Shown here piece after piece: positions 6,642 through 14,136 of a stretch of 27,263 nucleotides of DNA. The first letter of the stretch is position 1; each line of letters starts with the position of its first letter. This stretch comes from a virus, in IMG/VR virus record IMGVR_UViG_3300034071_001522, positions 1 through 27,263 of that record; one strand, 5' to 3'. The notes beneath the pieces are model-generated. The model saw nothing but the letters and a program-made list of their open reading frames with translations, was not told where the DNA came from and did not search any database. The translations under genes and the position numbers were made by a program.

Positions 6642-8018
6642 TTATTTATTTTCGTAATCTTTTGCAATCTTTTCGCCGTTATCAACGTCAAGATTTATTT
6701 TTCTTTGATCCGGATTAATGACTAATACATTGTCGCCATAATCATAAACTTTTGTTTTACCATCTTCTGGATTGAATTTTTTATCAACCATAGCTTTTCT
6801 AGCTTCATCAATAACATTCTTGATAGTTGCTAGTCTTGAAGTTTTTTCTTTAGTTGACTTAGGATCTGCGTCTTTTCTACCAACGTATTCAATTGACTTA
6901 CGATCGCCTTTGCGTGGCATATTTTCAATTTGTTTACGTTCGTTTTCTTCTTTCATTGCATGCTTCTTATGAGCCTTTGCATGACCACGGCTTATTCCAG
7001 GACGAACTAAATGCGAAACTGTATAATCAATATCATGAGGAACGCTTGCACCAGATACAGGTGGTAGTTTTGGTTTTGGTGCAGTAGTAGTTGTAGCTGT
7101 TTCTGGTGTTTTAGATGCTGGTTCTGCCGGCATTGTTTTAGGTGTAGTCTCTGTTGCTGGTTTTGTATCAGCAGGAACATCAATTTTAGGCAACACTGCA
7201 ATTTTTGGTTTTGTATCAGTGGCAGGTGTTGTTGCAGGTTCAGTAGCCGGAGTAGGAGCAACCTTTGGTTTTTCCTCTGGCTTTGGTTCTGTCTTAGGAG
7301 CAGTCTCTGGCTTTGGTTCTGTCTTAGGGGCAACTTCTGCTGGTTTTGTTTCTGGTTTAGGTCTTGTTTCGGCTGGCTTTGGCGGAGCTACCTTAAACCC
7401 TTTCATTCTTTCAAATGAAGTTGCAGCATCGACACCTGGAGTTTCGGGATGAGGAATCAACCCGCCTTTATGTTGTTCTTTATATCTAGCAGAAACATAA
7501 GGAGCCAGTAATCCACCAGCCATAGCTTCTGGTCCTAATAGAACACCTGCTGCTCTACCAATTACTGCTTTGGCCCCTGCTTTAACAATTGGTGCCGCTG
7601 CTTTGGCAATTGGTGCTGCTGCCTTTGGCATTGCTCTTGATAGAACTTCAGGTTCTTTAACTACTTTAGCCTGTAGTTCTTGTAGATCTTCTTCAGTAAC
7701 TCTATTAATGCCTGCTTTTTCCTTAGCAATACTTCTTTGACGTGAAGCGTTTTCAGGAGCTTGTGAATGACTTCCTTCGCCAGCTGGTGGCTTAATATGA
7801 GGAGTTGCTGTTCTTATTGACTTGAATTCATTGCCCTGATATTTGTCTGTACCAAGAGTTCCAACAACTTCATCAAGAGGTTTGGTTGTTCTATCAGCGA
7901 AAGAAGACTCTGCTTCACCCTTTACAACCTTACGAATAGAATGTTCTAGGCTACTCTTTTCGCCCTTTACACCCTTACCTTCACGGATTTCTCTGATGAT
8001 GTGTTCTAGACTTTTCAT
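6642..8018 (-). CDS. Pro/Lys/Glu-rich virion-associated protein with N-terminal repeat
   Basis: The 458-aa product opens with two copies of a short helical unit, SLEHIIREIREGKG and SLEHSIRKVVKGE, containing I-x-E sites of the kind the T4 head protease cuts. A small hydrophobic Ala/Gly segment lies about 155-185, then a PKPET-type repeat region (about 215-320) encoded by 30-bp direct repeats. The C-terminus carries RKGDRKSIEYVGRKDADPKS and RLATIKNVIDEARK, found in proteins of marine T4-like phages. It resembles the next gene in design, and both follow Dps, so I infer an internal head or scaffold-associated protein. AAGG precedes the ATG. Confidence 0.75.
   Translation of the reverse strand: MKSLEHIIREIREGKGVKGEKSSLEHSIRKVVKGEAESSFADRTTKPLDEVVGTLGTDKYQGNEFKSIRTATPHIKPPAGEGSHSQAPENASRQRSIAKEKAGINRVTEEDLQELQAKVVKEPEVLSRAMPKAAAPIAKAAAPIVKAGAKAVIGRAAGVLLGPEAMAGGLLAPYVSARYKEQHKGGLIPHPETPGVDAATSFERMKGFKVAPPKPAETRPKPETKPAEVAPKTEPKPETAPKTEPKPEEKPKVAPTPATEPATTPATDTKPKIAVLPKIDVPADTKPATETTPKTMPAEPASKTPETATTTTAPKPKLPPVSGASVPHDIDYTVSHLVRPGISRGHAKAHKKHAMKEENERKQIENMPRKGDRKSIEYVGRKDADPKSTKEKTSRLATIKNVIDEARKAMVDKKFNPEDGKTKVYDYGDNVLVINPDQRKINLDVDNGEKIAKDYENK
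6643..6650 (-). promoter_or_regulatory. Late-type promoter box before the 579-aa gene
   Basis: AATAAATA on the minus strand overlaps the stop of the 458-aa gene and lies 23 bases before the 579-aa start. Like the box at 4645-4652 it is followed by an A-rich run, ATTCT and a GAGG/GGAGG site, so the two look like one duplicated or conserved control element. Confidence 0.5.
7275..7328. repeat. 30-bp tandem repeat encoding the PKTEPKPETA unit
   Basis: CTCTGGCTTTGGTTCTGTCT plus TAGG occurs at 7275-7298 and again at 7305-7328, a period of 30 bases or ten codons. It encodes back-to-back PKTEPKPETA units in the 458-aa protein, with further decayed copies on both sides. This is repeat expansion of a disordered linker. 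Confidence 0.8.
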
Positions 8019-8021
8019 TTG

Positions 8022-8468
8022 TTATGCCTTTATGAACGATCTTAGCATCCAACCATGCTTCTGGTGAGCAGTTAGACGATCCTGTAATATGTTTGATACA
8101 GCGTAATGTTTATGCTTTTCACACAATTCATATGCAGCAGTAAGAGAAGCAATAACTCTTTCATTATCAGAAGCAAGTTTGCTAATCATAACTAGACCAT
8201 CAGGAATATTGTTTGCTTCCTCAATAGTTGTTAGCTCTAGAAATCTTTTCATAGAACCAGGAGAAAAGGCATCAAATGTTCTAATAGATTCGGCAATGAC
8301 ATCAACAGCGTCATTTACTTCTGAATACAATTCGCCAAAGAACTTATGGTATTCAGAGAAATGTGGACCTGTTACATTCCAATGATAACCCTGAACCTTT
8401 ACGCTGAATACGTAAGTGTCTGCTAATGCAACCTTCAATGCGTCGTATGGTTCGATCTTACCAATCAT
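8022..8468 (-). CDS. Dps-like ferritin (DNA-binding/iron-storing protein from starved cells family)
   Basis: Dps proteins form 12-subunit shells that oxidise and store iron and protect DNA from peroxide. The 148-aa length fits. The signature YHWNVTGPHFSEYHKFF leads into DAVDVIAESIR; H29, H41, D56 and E60 have precisely the 12-15-4 spacing of the ferroxidase ligands of known Dps proteins (H31, H43, D58, E62 in the Listeria protein), so the iron site looks complete. No long basic N-terminal DNA-binding tail is seen. It lies between virion-type genes with a two-base gap from the LysM gene and is presumably made late. Packaging with the DNA, or protection of replicated DNA, are both possible. Confidence 0.93.
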   Translation of the reverse strand: MIGKIEPYDALKVALADTYVFSVKVQGYHWNVTGPHFSEYHKFFGELYSEVNDAVDVIAESIRTFDAFSPGSMKRFLELTTIEEANNIPDGLVMISKLASDNERVIASLTAAYELCEKHKHYAVSNILQDRLTAHQKHGWMLRSFIKA

Positions 8469-8470
8469 GA

Positions 8471-10606
8471 TTATTCCTCAGTCTCTTCGCAATTCCAGGC
8501 TCTTCTTGACCAATAATTAGCACTGGTTTTATTTGTTAGATTACCCTGACCTGAAGATCTTGCGCAATATGATTTCTTACGAGCAGGCTGATCTTTTTTG
8601 ATAGACATGCTTTTGTCACCGAAGTTTACCTTCTGCGCCTTACCATCGCCATCAGGATCAACGAAAACTTTTGATTTCTTAACATCGCCAGCCATTGGCT
8701 TATTCAAAGGAACTTTCTTTCCCTTATATGTGGCTTCTGAAATCGCTTCTTTAATTTTCTTTTTAGTTGAACCTGATTCAGTTTCTGGTCTTGATGGTGG
8801 TGTTGGAACGCTACCAGTAAATAGCTTAGATCCAGCGGCAATCTTGTTTTCGCTATCAAACTTATTCTTGCTTGCTAGATCTGAAACTGATTGACCTGTT
8901 CTTGAAGCAATACCAGAAAGAGTATCACCAGCTTTTACAGTGTAATCGCCAACCTTACCCTTGTAATAGTCAGGAGCCTTAGTTGTAATTGCTCCGCCCT
9001 TAACAGGCTCAATGTTCTTTGTGCTTCCCATACCAGGAGTTACGTTTGGCTTAGTAATTCCTAGTGACTTCTGTCGAGCAAATTCATCTTCGCCCTTGTT
9101 CAATGGCTTGGCGTCAGCAACCAATCCAATAGCTGCACCAACTGGTCCAGCAAACTTAGCTACTTTACTTAGAACGTTTACTGCTTTGCCAGCGCCTGCA
9201 GGAATCTGAACTGGTGCAGCTGGCTTTACTTTAGCCTTACCAGCATCGCTCATTCCTGATGATAGTTTATATCCGCCACTCTTTTCCATCCCACCAGATG
9301 TTGCACTAACAGTAGTTGGTCTTGAAGAAGAACCGAAACTGGCTGATGGCTTTGGAGCAGATGCTGGAGCAGAAGCTGTCTTTGGTGCTGGTTGATTGGC
9401 AGAAACACGCTGTGGTGTTAATGTTTTTGCTGTTGCCTGAGTTGAACCAGAGGTCATTGATCTCACGCCTCTTGGTGTAGTTGGCGACGAAGGATTGATA
9501 TGAGTTCCCATTGGACCAGAACGATTAAAACCCTGATTACCAATAGTGCTTGTCTGCTGAGTTGTCTGATATCTACTGAGTCTTTTAGGACCCATATCAG
9601 CAGCAGTTGGAGCAGGAGCAGTTGTTGCCTGCATTGCAGCTTCTTTAATCTTTACAACGTTGCCAGTTTTCTTTGCAGCCTGTTTTCTAATTATTTTTGT
9701 TTTAATATCAGGATCTATTCCATGTGCACCAGCGTCTACGTCTATGTGCTTTCCATCTTTATGAATACGTGCAGTTGTTCCATGATAAGAAACTTTATCA
9801 TCGGCTTCCCAATCAAATGGATGTTTAGCCCAGTTACGCATCAAATCTTGAGCGCCAGCTTTATGCGGACCTTCGATGCCACGCTTCTGTAAATTTTTCA
9901 CAGCAAACTTAGTATGAATAACATCGCCTTCTTCAAGGCATTCTCTTACAACACGCTTGATAAGCTGACCAGGAGTTTCTTTCTTATAAATGTCTACCAA
10001 TTCATTGCTCCCTATAAATCTTGAAGCCGGATCGTCTGGATTTTTGGAATGCTTCTCAGCATTTTCTTCCAGTCCAGCTTTATCTAATTTCTTATAATAA
10101 TCTGGCTTTTCGCCGAGGTGGGCTAAAGCAATTCTTTTGGCATCAGCTGAATGGGTTGTGTGTTCTTTCTCAACCTTAATGCCTGCTTTAAGAGCCTTGT
10201 CAATTGACTCAACTGAAACCCCGTGCTTATCAGCAAGTTGGGCAGGAGTCATGACTGGCTTGTTTAATTCTTCTTCCTTAACTGGAACGCAATTAGGAAC
10301 GGTCTTACCATTTTTCTTCTTCATGCCAATGGCTTCATAGCCCTTCCAGCATGCTTTCTTTAGGTCTTCATCAAGCTGGGCAGCAAAACCATCAGCGATA
10401 AATGAATTTACTCGGTCAAATGCAAATGAATCCGGAGTTCCGCCAAAGGCTTCGTTCCAGATTGAATAACCTCTACGATACACTTCTTCTAGTATATCCG
10501 TGGAGATGCCTGAATTTGAGGATTTTTTATAAAGAGATAATTTGGCCTTGTCAGTGAGTACGACAGACTCGCCTAGCTGAGTTTCAAATGTAGTAAACTT
10601 TTTCAT
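8471..10606 (-). CDS. Large virion-associated protein with LysM domain
   Basis: A 711-aa modular protein. Residues 1-13 (MKKFTTFETQLGE) resemble a capsid-targeting peptide ending in L-x-E. About 30-85 (SGISTDILEEVYRRGYSIWN...FAFDRVNSFI) is a conserved phage helical module. About 120-175 (KHGVSVESIDKALKAGIKVEKEH...HLGEKPDYYKKL) matches DUF5661. A Ser/Thr/Pro/Ala-rich linker follows, then LysM at 554-597 (DYTVKAGDTLSGIASRTGQS). The end (645-705: VNFGDKSMSIKKDQPARKKS...YWSRRAW) is a module frequent in phage structural proteins, after a DPDGDGKA calcium-like loop. LysM usually binds peptidoglycan or acts as an assembly module. A late promoter and leader hairpin lie upstream. Confidence 0.85.
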   Translation of the reverse strand: MKKFTTFETQLGESVVLTDKAKLSLYKKSSNSGISTDILEEVYRRGYSIWNEAFGGTPDSFAFDRVNSFIADGFAAQLDEDLKKACWKGYEAIGMKKKNGKTVPNCVPVKEEELNKPVMTPAQLADKHGVSVESIDKALKAGIKVEKEHTTHSADAKRIALAHLGEKPDYYKKLDKAGLEENAEKHSKNPDDPASRFIGSNELVDIYKKETPGQLIKRVVRECLEEGDVIHTKFAVKNLQKRGIEGPHKAGAQDLMRNWAKHPFDWEADDKVSYHGTTARIHKDGKHIDVDAGAHGIDPDIKTKIIRKQAAKKTGNVVKIKEAAMQATTAPAPTAADMGPKRLSRYQTTQQTSTIGNQGFNRSGPMGTHINPSSPTTPRGVRSMTSGSTQATAKTLTPQRVSANQPAPKTASAPASAPKPSASFGSSSRPTTVSATSGGMEKSGGYKLSSGMSDAGKAKVKPAAPVQIPAGAGKAVNVLSKVAKFAGPVGAAIGLVADAKPLNKGEDEFARQKSLGITKPNVTPGMGSTKNIEPVKGGAITTKAPDYYKGKVGDYTVKAGDTLSGIASRTGQSVSDLASKNKFDSENKIAAGSKLFTGSVPTPPSRPETESGSTKKKIKEAISEATYKGKKVPLNKPMAGDVKKSKVFVDPDGDGKAQKVNFGDKSMSIKKDQPARKKSYCARSSGQGNLTNKTSANYWSRRAWNCEETEE

Positions 10607-10636
10607 CTGGAGTTTCCCTTGGGCTTTCCTTATATA

Positions 10637-10668
10637 TGCGAGGTCTGGCGTACCCTTTTATACTCGCA
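10637..10668 (-). promoter_or_regulatory. Leader hairpin of the LysM-protein gene
   Basis: TGCGAG (10663-10668, minus sense) pairs with CTCGCA (10637-10642) around 20 bases. It follows the late box at 10678-10685 by nine bases, so it would sit near the 5' end of the late transcript. It lacks the CAC internal loop of the homing-endonuclease leaders. Confidence 0.5.
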
Positions 10669-10677
10669 CTGACTGTT

Positions 10678-10685
10678 TATTTATA
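10678..10685 (-). promoter_or_regulatory. T4-type late promoter before the LysM-protein gene
   Basis: An exact TATAAATA on the minus strand lies 71 bases upstream of the 711-aa gene, in the 86-base gap behind the 437-aa structural gene. Apart from this box and the hairpin the gap holds nothing else recognisable. Confidence 0.75.
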
Positions 10686-10692
10686 AAAAATA

Positions 10693-12006
10693 TTATCTTG
10701 AGATCTCTTCCCAGTCCATAGAAGCGTATATATCAGCGCCTGCAGAATCTGTTGCAGCAACTAATGTTAACTCATAAGGAGAGGAAGTAAGTCCATTTCT
10801 TTCCAGCTGAAACTTAAATAGTGCTTCTTTTAAAATATCAACAGGACTTGAACCCTGATTAGAACCAGTGGTCCATCCGGAAGCCAAAATTCTACCGTCC
10901 GCAAAACTTGTTCCTGTAAGATTATATTCAACAGCAGAATCAGTTCCTGCGCTATTCCAAGTTCCACCAGTACTTGTGCCTGATGCTACAACTCGCCAAT
11001 TATAATTAGCATTATTAGTAATACCCATTAATGATAGCGCAGTAAGAATAACAATAGCATCAAGTCTATTAGGAGAAGCCTTCAATCTAATTGAGATAAC
11101 TGGATAGTATGTATTAACTGTTGTCAAATCTCTTGGCGTCCCAATAGCAGTTCCAACAGCTTGTTGAAGACCTCTTAGTTCATATCCGCCTTCAGAAATA
11201 ACAGTGGAACATACTTGTTTTAGAGTTGTATTACTTGCAGTTACGCCTGTATTCTTTATTTCATATCTCAAAGGTAGAGAAGCTGTAGTCATATATGTTG
11301 ACGTGATATAATTAGCATGGTGAAATGAATGACAGTGAATTATTCTACCATCAATAATAAAACCGCATCTTACTGTTCCCAAACCAAGCCATTCAATATC
11401 AATAAACATAATCTGCGATTTTGATAAATCTAAAGTGATACCAGATGGACTCGAAGTATCAGCGCCTAATAGAGTATCATAATTCCAATTAGACTGCGCT
11501 ACTCTCGTTTCTTGCATTACTCCTGATGATAAAGACCTTTCAACCAAATATGCTGTATTATTTGCCACCTCAAGATAAATGCCATTGTTGGCGCCATAAT
11601 AACCTACACGCTGACGAACATTAGTCTTAGGCTGCATGACAAATGTTTGTAAAATTTGTAAAGACTTGCCTGGTTGATAAGAGAAAACCTTAGTTGTCTC
11701 ACGAATGATTTCTGCATTGTTGGCGGTTGTTAAATTAAGATTTACAAGACCTTCATTTTCAGAAAACGCATAAGTTCCACCAGCAGTATTAGAAGTGGTC
11801 CATAGATTGTTGTCACGATAACGGTGAGAAGAATCAAAAAGAGTTAGTGGGCTTGATACTCTGGCTCTACCAAAAGCATCAACAGCAGTTCCTGTTGGGT
11901 TTGCTGGTCCAACTTGATTACCATATTGATCGGCGAGCATAACAACTTCAAATAATGTTTTATTATCAGGCAAATATTGATGTGTATCTTTACGAAACTG
12001 TGCCAT
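10693..12006 (-). CDS. Virion structural protein, 437 aa
   Basis: The product begins MAQFRKDTHQYLPDNKTLFE and contains FGRARVSSPLTLFDSSHRYRD, a landmark of a structural protein shared by many marine myophages. The rest is beta-rich with many Thr, Asn and Gly, including LQTFVMQPKTNVRQRVGYYG, FIDIEWLGLGTVRCGFIIDG and a closing MDWEEISR. No signal peptide, membrane span or catalytic motif is visible. Start overlaps the nucleotidyltransferase stop (TAATG) with only a weak AGAAAG upstream, so translation is probably coupled. Fibre or baseplate-associated roles are possible; the sequence does not decide. Confidence 0.8.
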   Translation of the reverse strand: MAQFRKDTHQYLPDNKTLFEVVMLADQYGNQVGPANPTGTAVDAFGRARVSSPLTLFDSSHRYRDNNLWTTSNTAGGTYAFSENEGLVNLNLTTANNAEIIRETTKVFSYQPGKSLQILQTFVMQPKTNVRQRVGYYGANNGIYLEVANNTAYLVERSLSSGVMQETRVAQSNWNYDTLLGADTSSPSGITLDLSKSQIMFIDIEWLGLGTVRCGFIIDGRIIHCHSFHHANYITSTYMTTASLPLRYEIKNTGVTASNTTLKQVCSTVISEGGYELRGLQQAVGTAIGTPRDLTTVNTYYPVISIRLKASPNRLDAIVILTALSLMGITNNANYNWRVVASGTSTGGTWNSAGTDSAVEYNLTGTSFADGRILASGWTTGSNQGSSPVDILKEALFKFQLERNGLTSSPYELTLVAATDSAGADIYASMDWEEISR

Positions 12007-12929
12007 TATTTTTTCTTTCTAGATTTTAAGAAGTCGCCATTTTCATCAGAGTTCCAATACTCTAATGATTTATCTCTAGTAACAGTGCGTGGATTAAACT
12101 CTTTAAACCCAATCAAATTATATTGACTGTCTTTCATCATTTTCATCAAAGCGCCGTTTTGTTGATCTTTTGCTAAAGCATTGGCACCAATATATTGTTG
12201 CAAAGGATCGTTCTGAACTGCTGGATTACCAGAAACATCACCAAACCCTCTTACCATTTCGCCACCAGCAACTGTTTCTTCTTTTAGTTTTTTCTTAGTT
12301 GGTTTTACTGGTTTCTCTGGTGGTTTAGCATTACGAATATCATTCATAAGCGAAGCTGCTTGCTCGTCAGTCATATGACTTGGTGCGCCTGCACGGAATC
12401 CTTCAAAATTATTATTTCTTGCGTGAACTCTTTGACCAGTTCCAGATACACCTTCAATTCCTTCAGCGTCTGGATCTCTACCACCAGCTGAATGAACTGT
12501 AATGTTCATATCAGTGCCATAATGACCATGTGCACCTTCAACGCCTTTATATTGATTTAGCAATTTATCAAACTGATCAACTCTATCTTGACCAACTACA
12601 ACATGTAAGTTTCTCACACCTTTACCATAAAGATTAGAAACTTGATTCATGATATTAGGGCGTTCAGGAGAAGAAGTTGATACATTGGCTCCGGGAAATG
12701 CCAATTTAGCATGTCTTAGCTTTTGTTCAGCAGTTAATGGGTTCTTATCACCATCATGCGAATGAGATAAAACAATGCTATGACCTGCATCTAAATTTTT
12801 AGCAAGATCTGTAACATGATTGACAACTCGTTCATGACCAATCGTTGGCGGATTGGCTCTCATGAACGTCATTACATGAGTTGAACGATCGGATTCAATT
12901 AAAAAATTACTGAAGTTGATCTTCTGCAT
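12006..12929 (-). CDS. HIGH-superfamily nucleotidyltransferase with capsid-targeting-like N-terminus
   Basis: Residues 20-33 read MTFMRANPPTIGHE, the nucleotide-binding motif of cytidylyltransferase/NMN-adenylyltransferase-like enzymes, and SGTGQR (162-167) corresponds to their second signature (ISxTxxR). These enzymes join a nucleotide to a small phosphorylated substrate; which one is not evident. The first 12 residues, MQKINFSNFLIE, fit the F-x-x-F-L-x-E pattern of the two genes before it. KPPEKPVKPTKKKLKEE (about 205-220) is a basic linker; a short domain ends the protein. It overlaps the ligase-like gene by 23 bases. Related proteins occur in many T4-like phages. Confidence 0.85.
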   Translation of the reverse strand: MQKINFSNFLIESDRSTHVMTFMRANPPTIGHERVVNHVTDLAKNLDAGHSIVLSHSHDGDKNPLTAEQKLRHAKLAFPGANVSTSSPERPNIMNQVSNLYGKGVRNLHVVVGQDRVDQFDKLLNQYKGVEGAHGHYGTDMNITVHSAGGRDPDAEGIEGVSGTGQRVHARNNNFEGFRAGAPSHMTDEQAASLMNDIRNAKPPEKPVKPTKKKLKEETVAGGEMVRGFGDVSGNPAVQNDPLQQYIGANALAKDQQNGALMKMMKDSQYNLIGFKEFNPRTVTRDKSLEYWNSDENGDFLKSRKKK

Positions 12930-14136
12930 TTGCTACCTGCTGTTTCTGGAATGCGCCCTTCAAGAAATTTAGGCGATTGAATTCTCTTCTGTTATTAAAT
13001 TTAGAAGCATTGCCTTTCTTATCAACAACAACTGTTCCTTCTGGTCCAGTGTGTTCACCAGCAACACTATGTTCGTATGGAGAGTTCTTTGCTAGAACAT
13101 TAGTCAATACATTCTTAGCGTCTTGCAAATGCCCATGAACCTTCAATAACTTATCGAAATGATCTCTGTTGTTACTAATATGAGAAAGTAATTCACCATG
13201 CGCCTGTATTCTTTTTTGTTTGGCTGCATCTGTCTTAACTTTCTCAAGATCTTTCTGATGACGAGCAGTCAAATGATCCATATATCCTTGAACAGAAGCA
13301 TTACCACCAGTTCTAATCATATTATTAACATGAGCTTCTAGTTGTTCACCATGCCCAGCAATAGCATCCATAGCTTCTGGTTTCATAGAAGCATAAGCTC
13401 TTTTTGCTTTATCCATATGATTAAGGAATGCTTTTTGTTCTTCAGGAGAATAGTTAGCTGGATTAACATCTATAGTAGGATCAATATTATTAACGTCAGG
13501 ATGATCTTTAAACTTAGCACGTGTCTTAGCATCAAGTGGTTGAGCTGACATACTTTGTAAACCACCACGACCAGTATATTTTGTATGAACAACTACACCT
13601 AATTTCTTTTTCATATTTCTGCCTTCAGGCGAATTACTTGGTGCAGAATATGTAAGAGTGTTAGGTGTTACAGAAGTTTTACCACCCCTTGAGACTGCAT
13701 CTCCTTCTGTATGCATAAGATCGCCTTGATAAACTCCGCCTTCTTTTGGCATAACACCGGGAAGATGCTTCAACGCATGTTTTAGTTTCTCGACCAATCC
13801 AGGAGCATGTCCATGATTCTTTTCAATATCTTCATCGGTGAAATTAATCTTTGGGTTTTTGTTAAACGCAGACTTTGATGCTACGAAAAACTGCCCAGTT
13901 TCTGGGTGCTGACCAAATACAATTGACGGAGCGCCATCGTATTTTGTAGAAGCATGCAAAGGAGATCTTTTACCAAGTAACATGTCATGCATACCACGAA
14001 GATGTTCATCGGCAGCAGCAACTCCCTCATGACCGCCATGAATAACATAATCTTCAATATGACGAAGATGCTTTAATGGCTTGCCTTCTGGAGCAGCTGC
14101 TTGTTCTAAAAGAAATGTTTTGAAATCTATTCTCAT
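12907..14136 (-). CDS. Ligase-like (covalent nucleotidyltransferase) head-cargo candidate
   Basis: The 409-aa product resembles the phage family DUF6267. I see ligase-type motifs in the right order: ASTKYDGAP with K65-x-D67-G68 (motif I, nucleotidyl-lysine), FVASKSAF (about 84-91, motif Ia-like), GVYQGDL (134-140, motif III-like), LGVVVHTKY (179-187, motif IIIa-like), PEGTVVV with E366 (motif IV) and K379 in NASKF (motif V). This predicts an enzyme adenylated or guanylated on Lys65, such as a DNA or RNA ligase. A helical insert (about 220-345) separates motifs IIIa and IV, unusual for small ligases. MRIDFKTFLLE at the N-terminus resembles a capsid-targeting peptide. Activity is inferred. Confidence 0.75.
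   Translation of the reverse strand: MRIDFKTFLLEQAAAPEGKPLKHLRHIEDYVIHGGHEGVAAADEHLRGMHDMLLGKRSPLHASTKYDGAPSIVFGQHPETGQFFVASKSAFNKNPKINFTDEDIEKNHGHAPGLVEKLKHALKHLPGVMPKEGGVYQGDLMHTEGDAVSRGGKTSVTPNTLTYSAPSNSPEGRNMKKKLGVVVHTKYTGRGGLQSMSAQPLDAKTRAKFKDHPDVNNIDPTIDVNPANYSPEEQKAFLNHMDKAKRAYASMKPEAMDAIAGHGEQLEAHVNNMIRTGGNASVQGYMDHLTARHQKDLEKVKTDAAKQKRIQAHGELLSHISNNRDHFDKLLKVHGHLQDAKNVLTNVLAKNSPYEHSVAGEHTGPEGTVVVDKKGNASKFNNRREFNRLNFLKGAFQKQQVANAEDQLQ

Noticed and set aside
7219-7452. Repeats suggesting a CRISPR-like array or Gly/Val-rich plus-strand protein
   Set aside because: The 30-bp period equals ten codons of the PKTEPKPETA linker on the minus strand; repeats abut without unique spacers.
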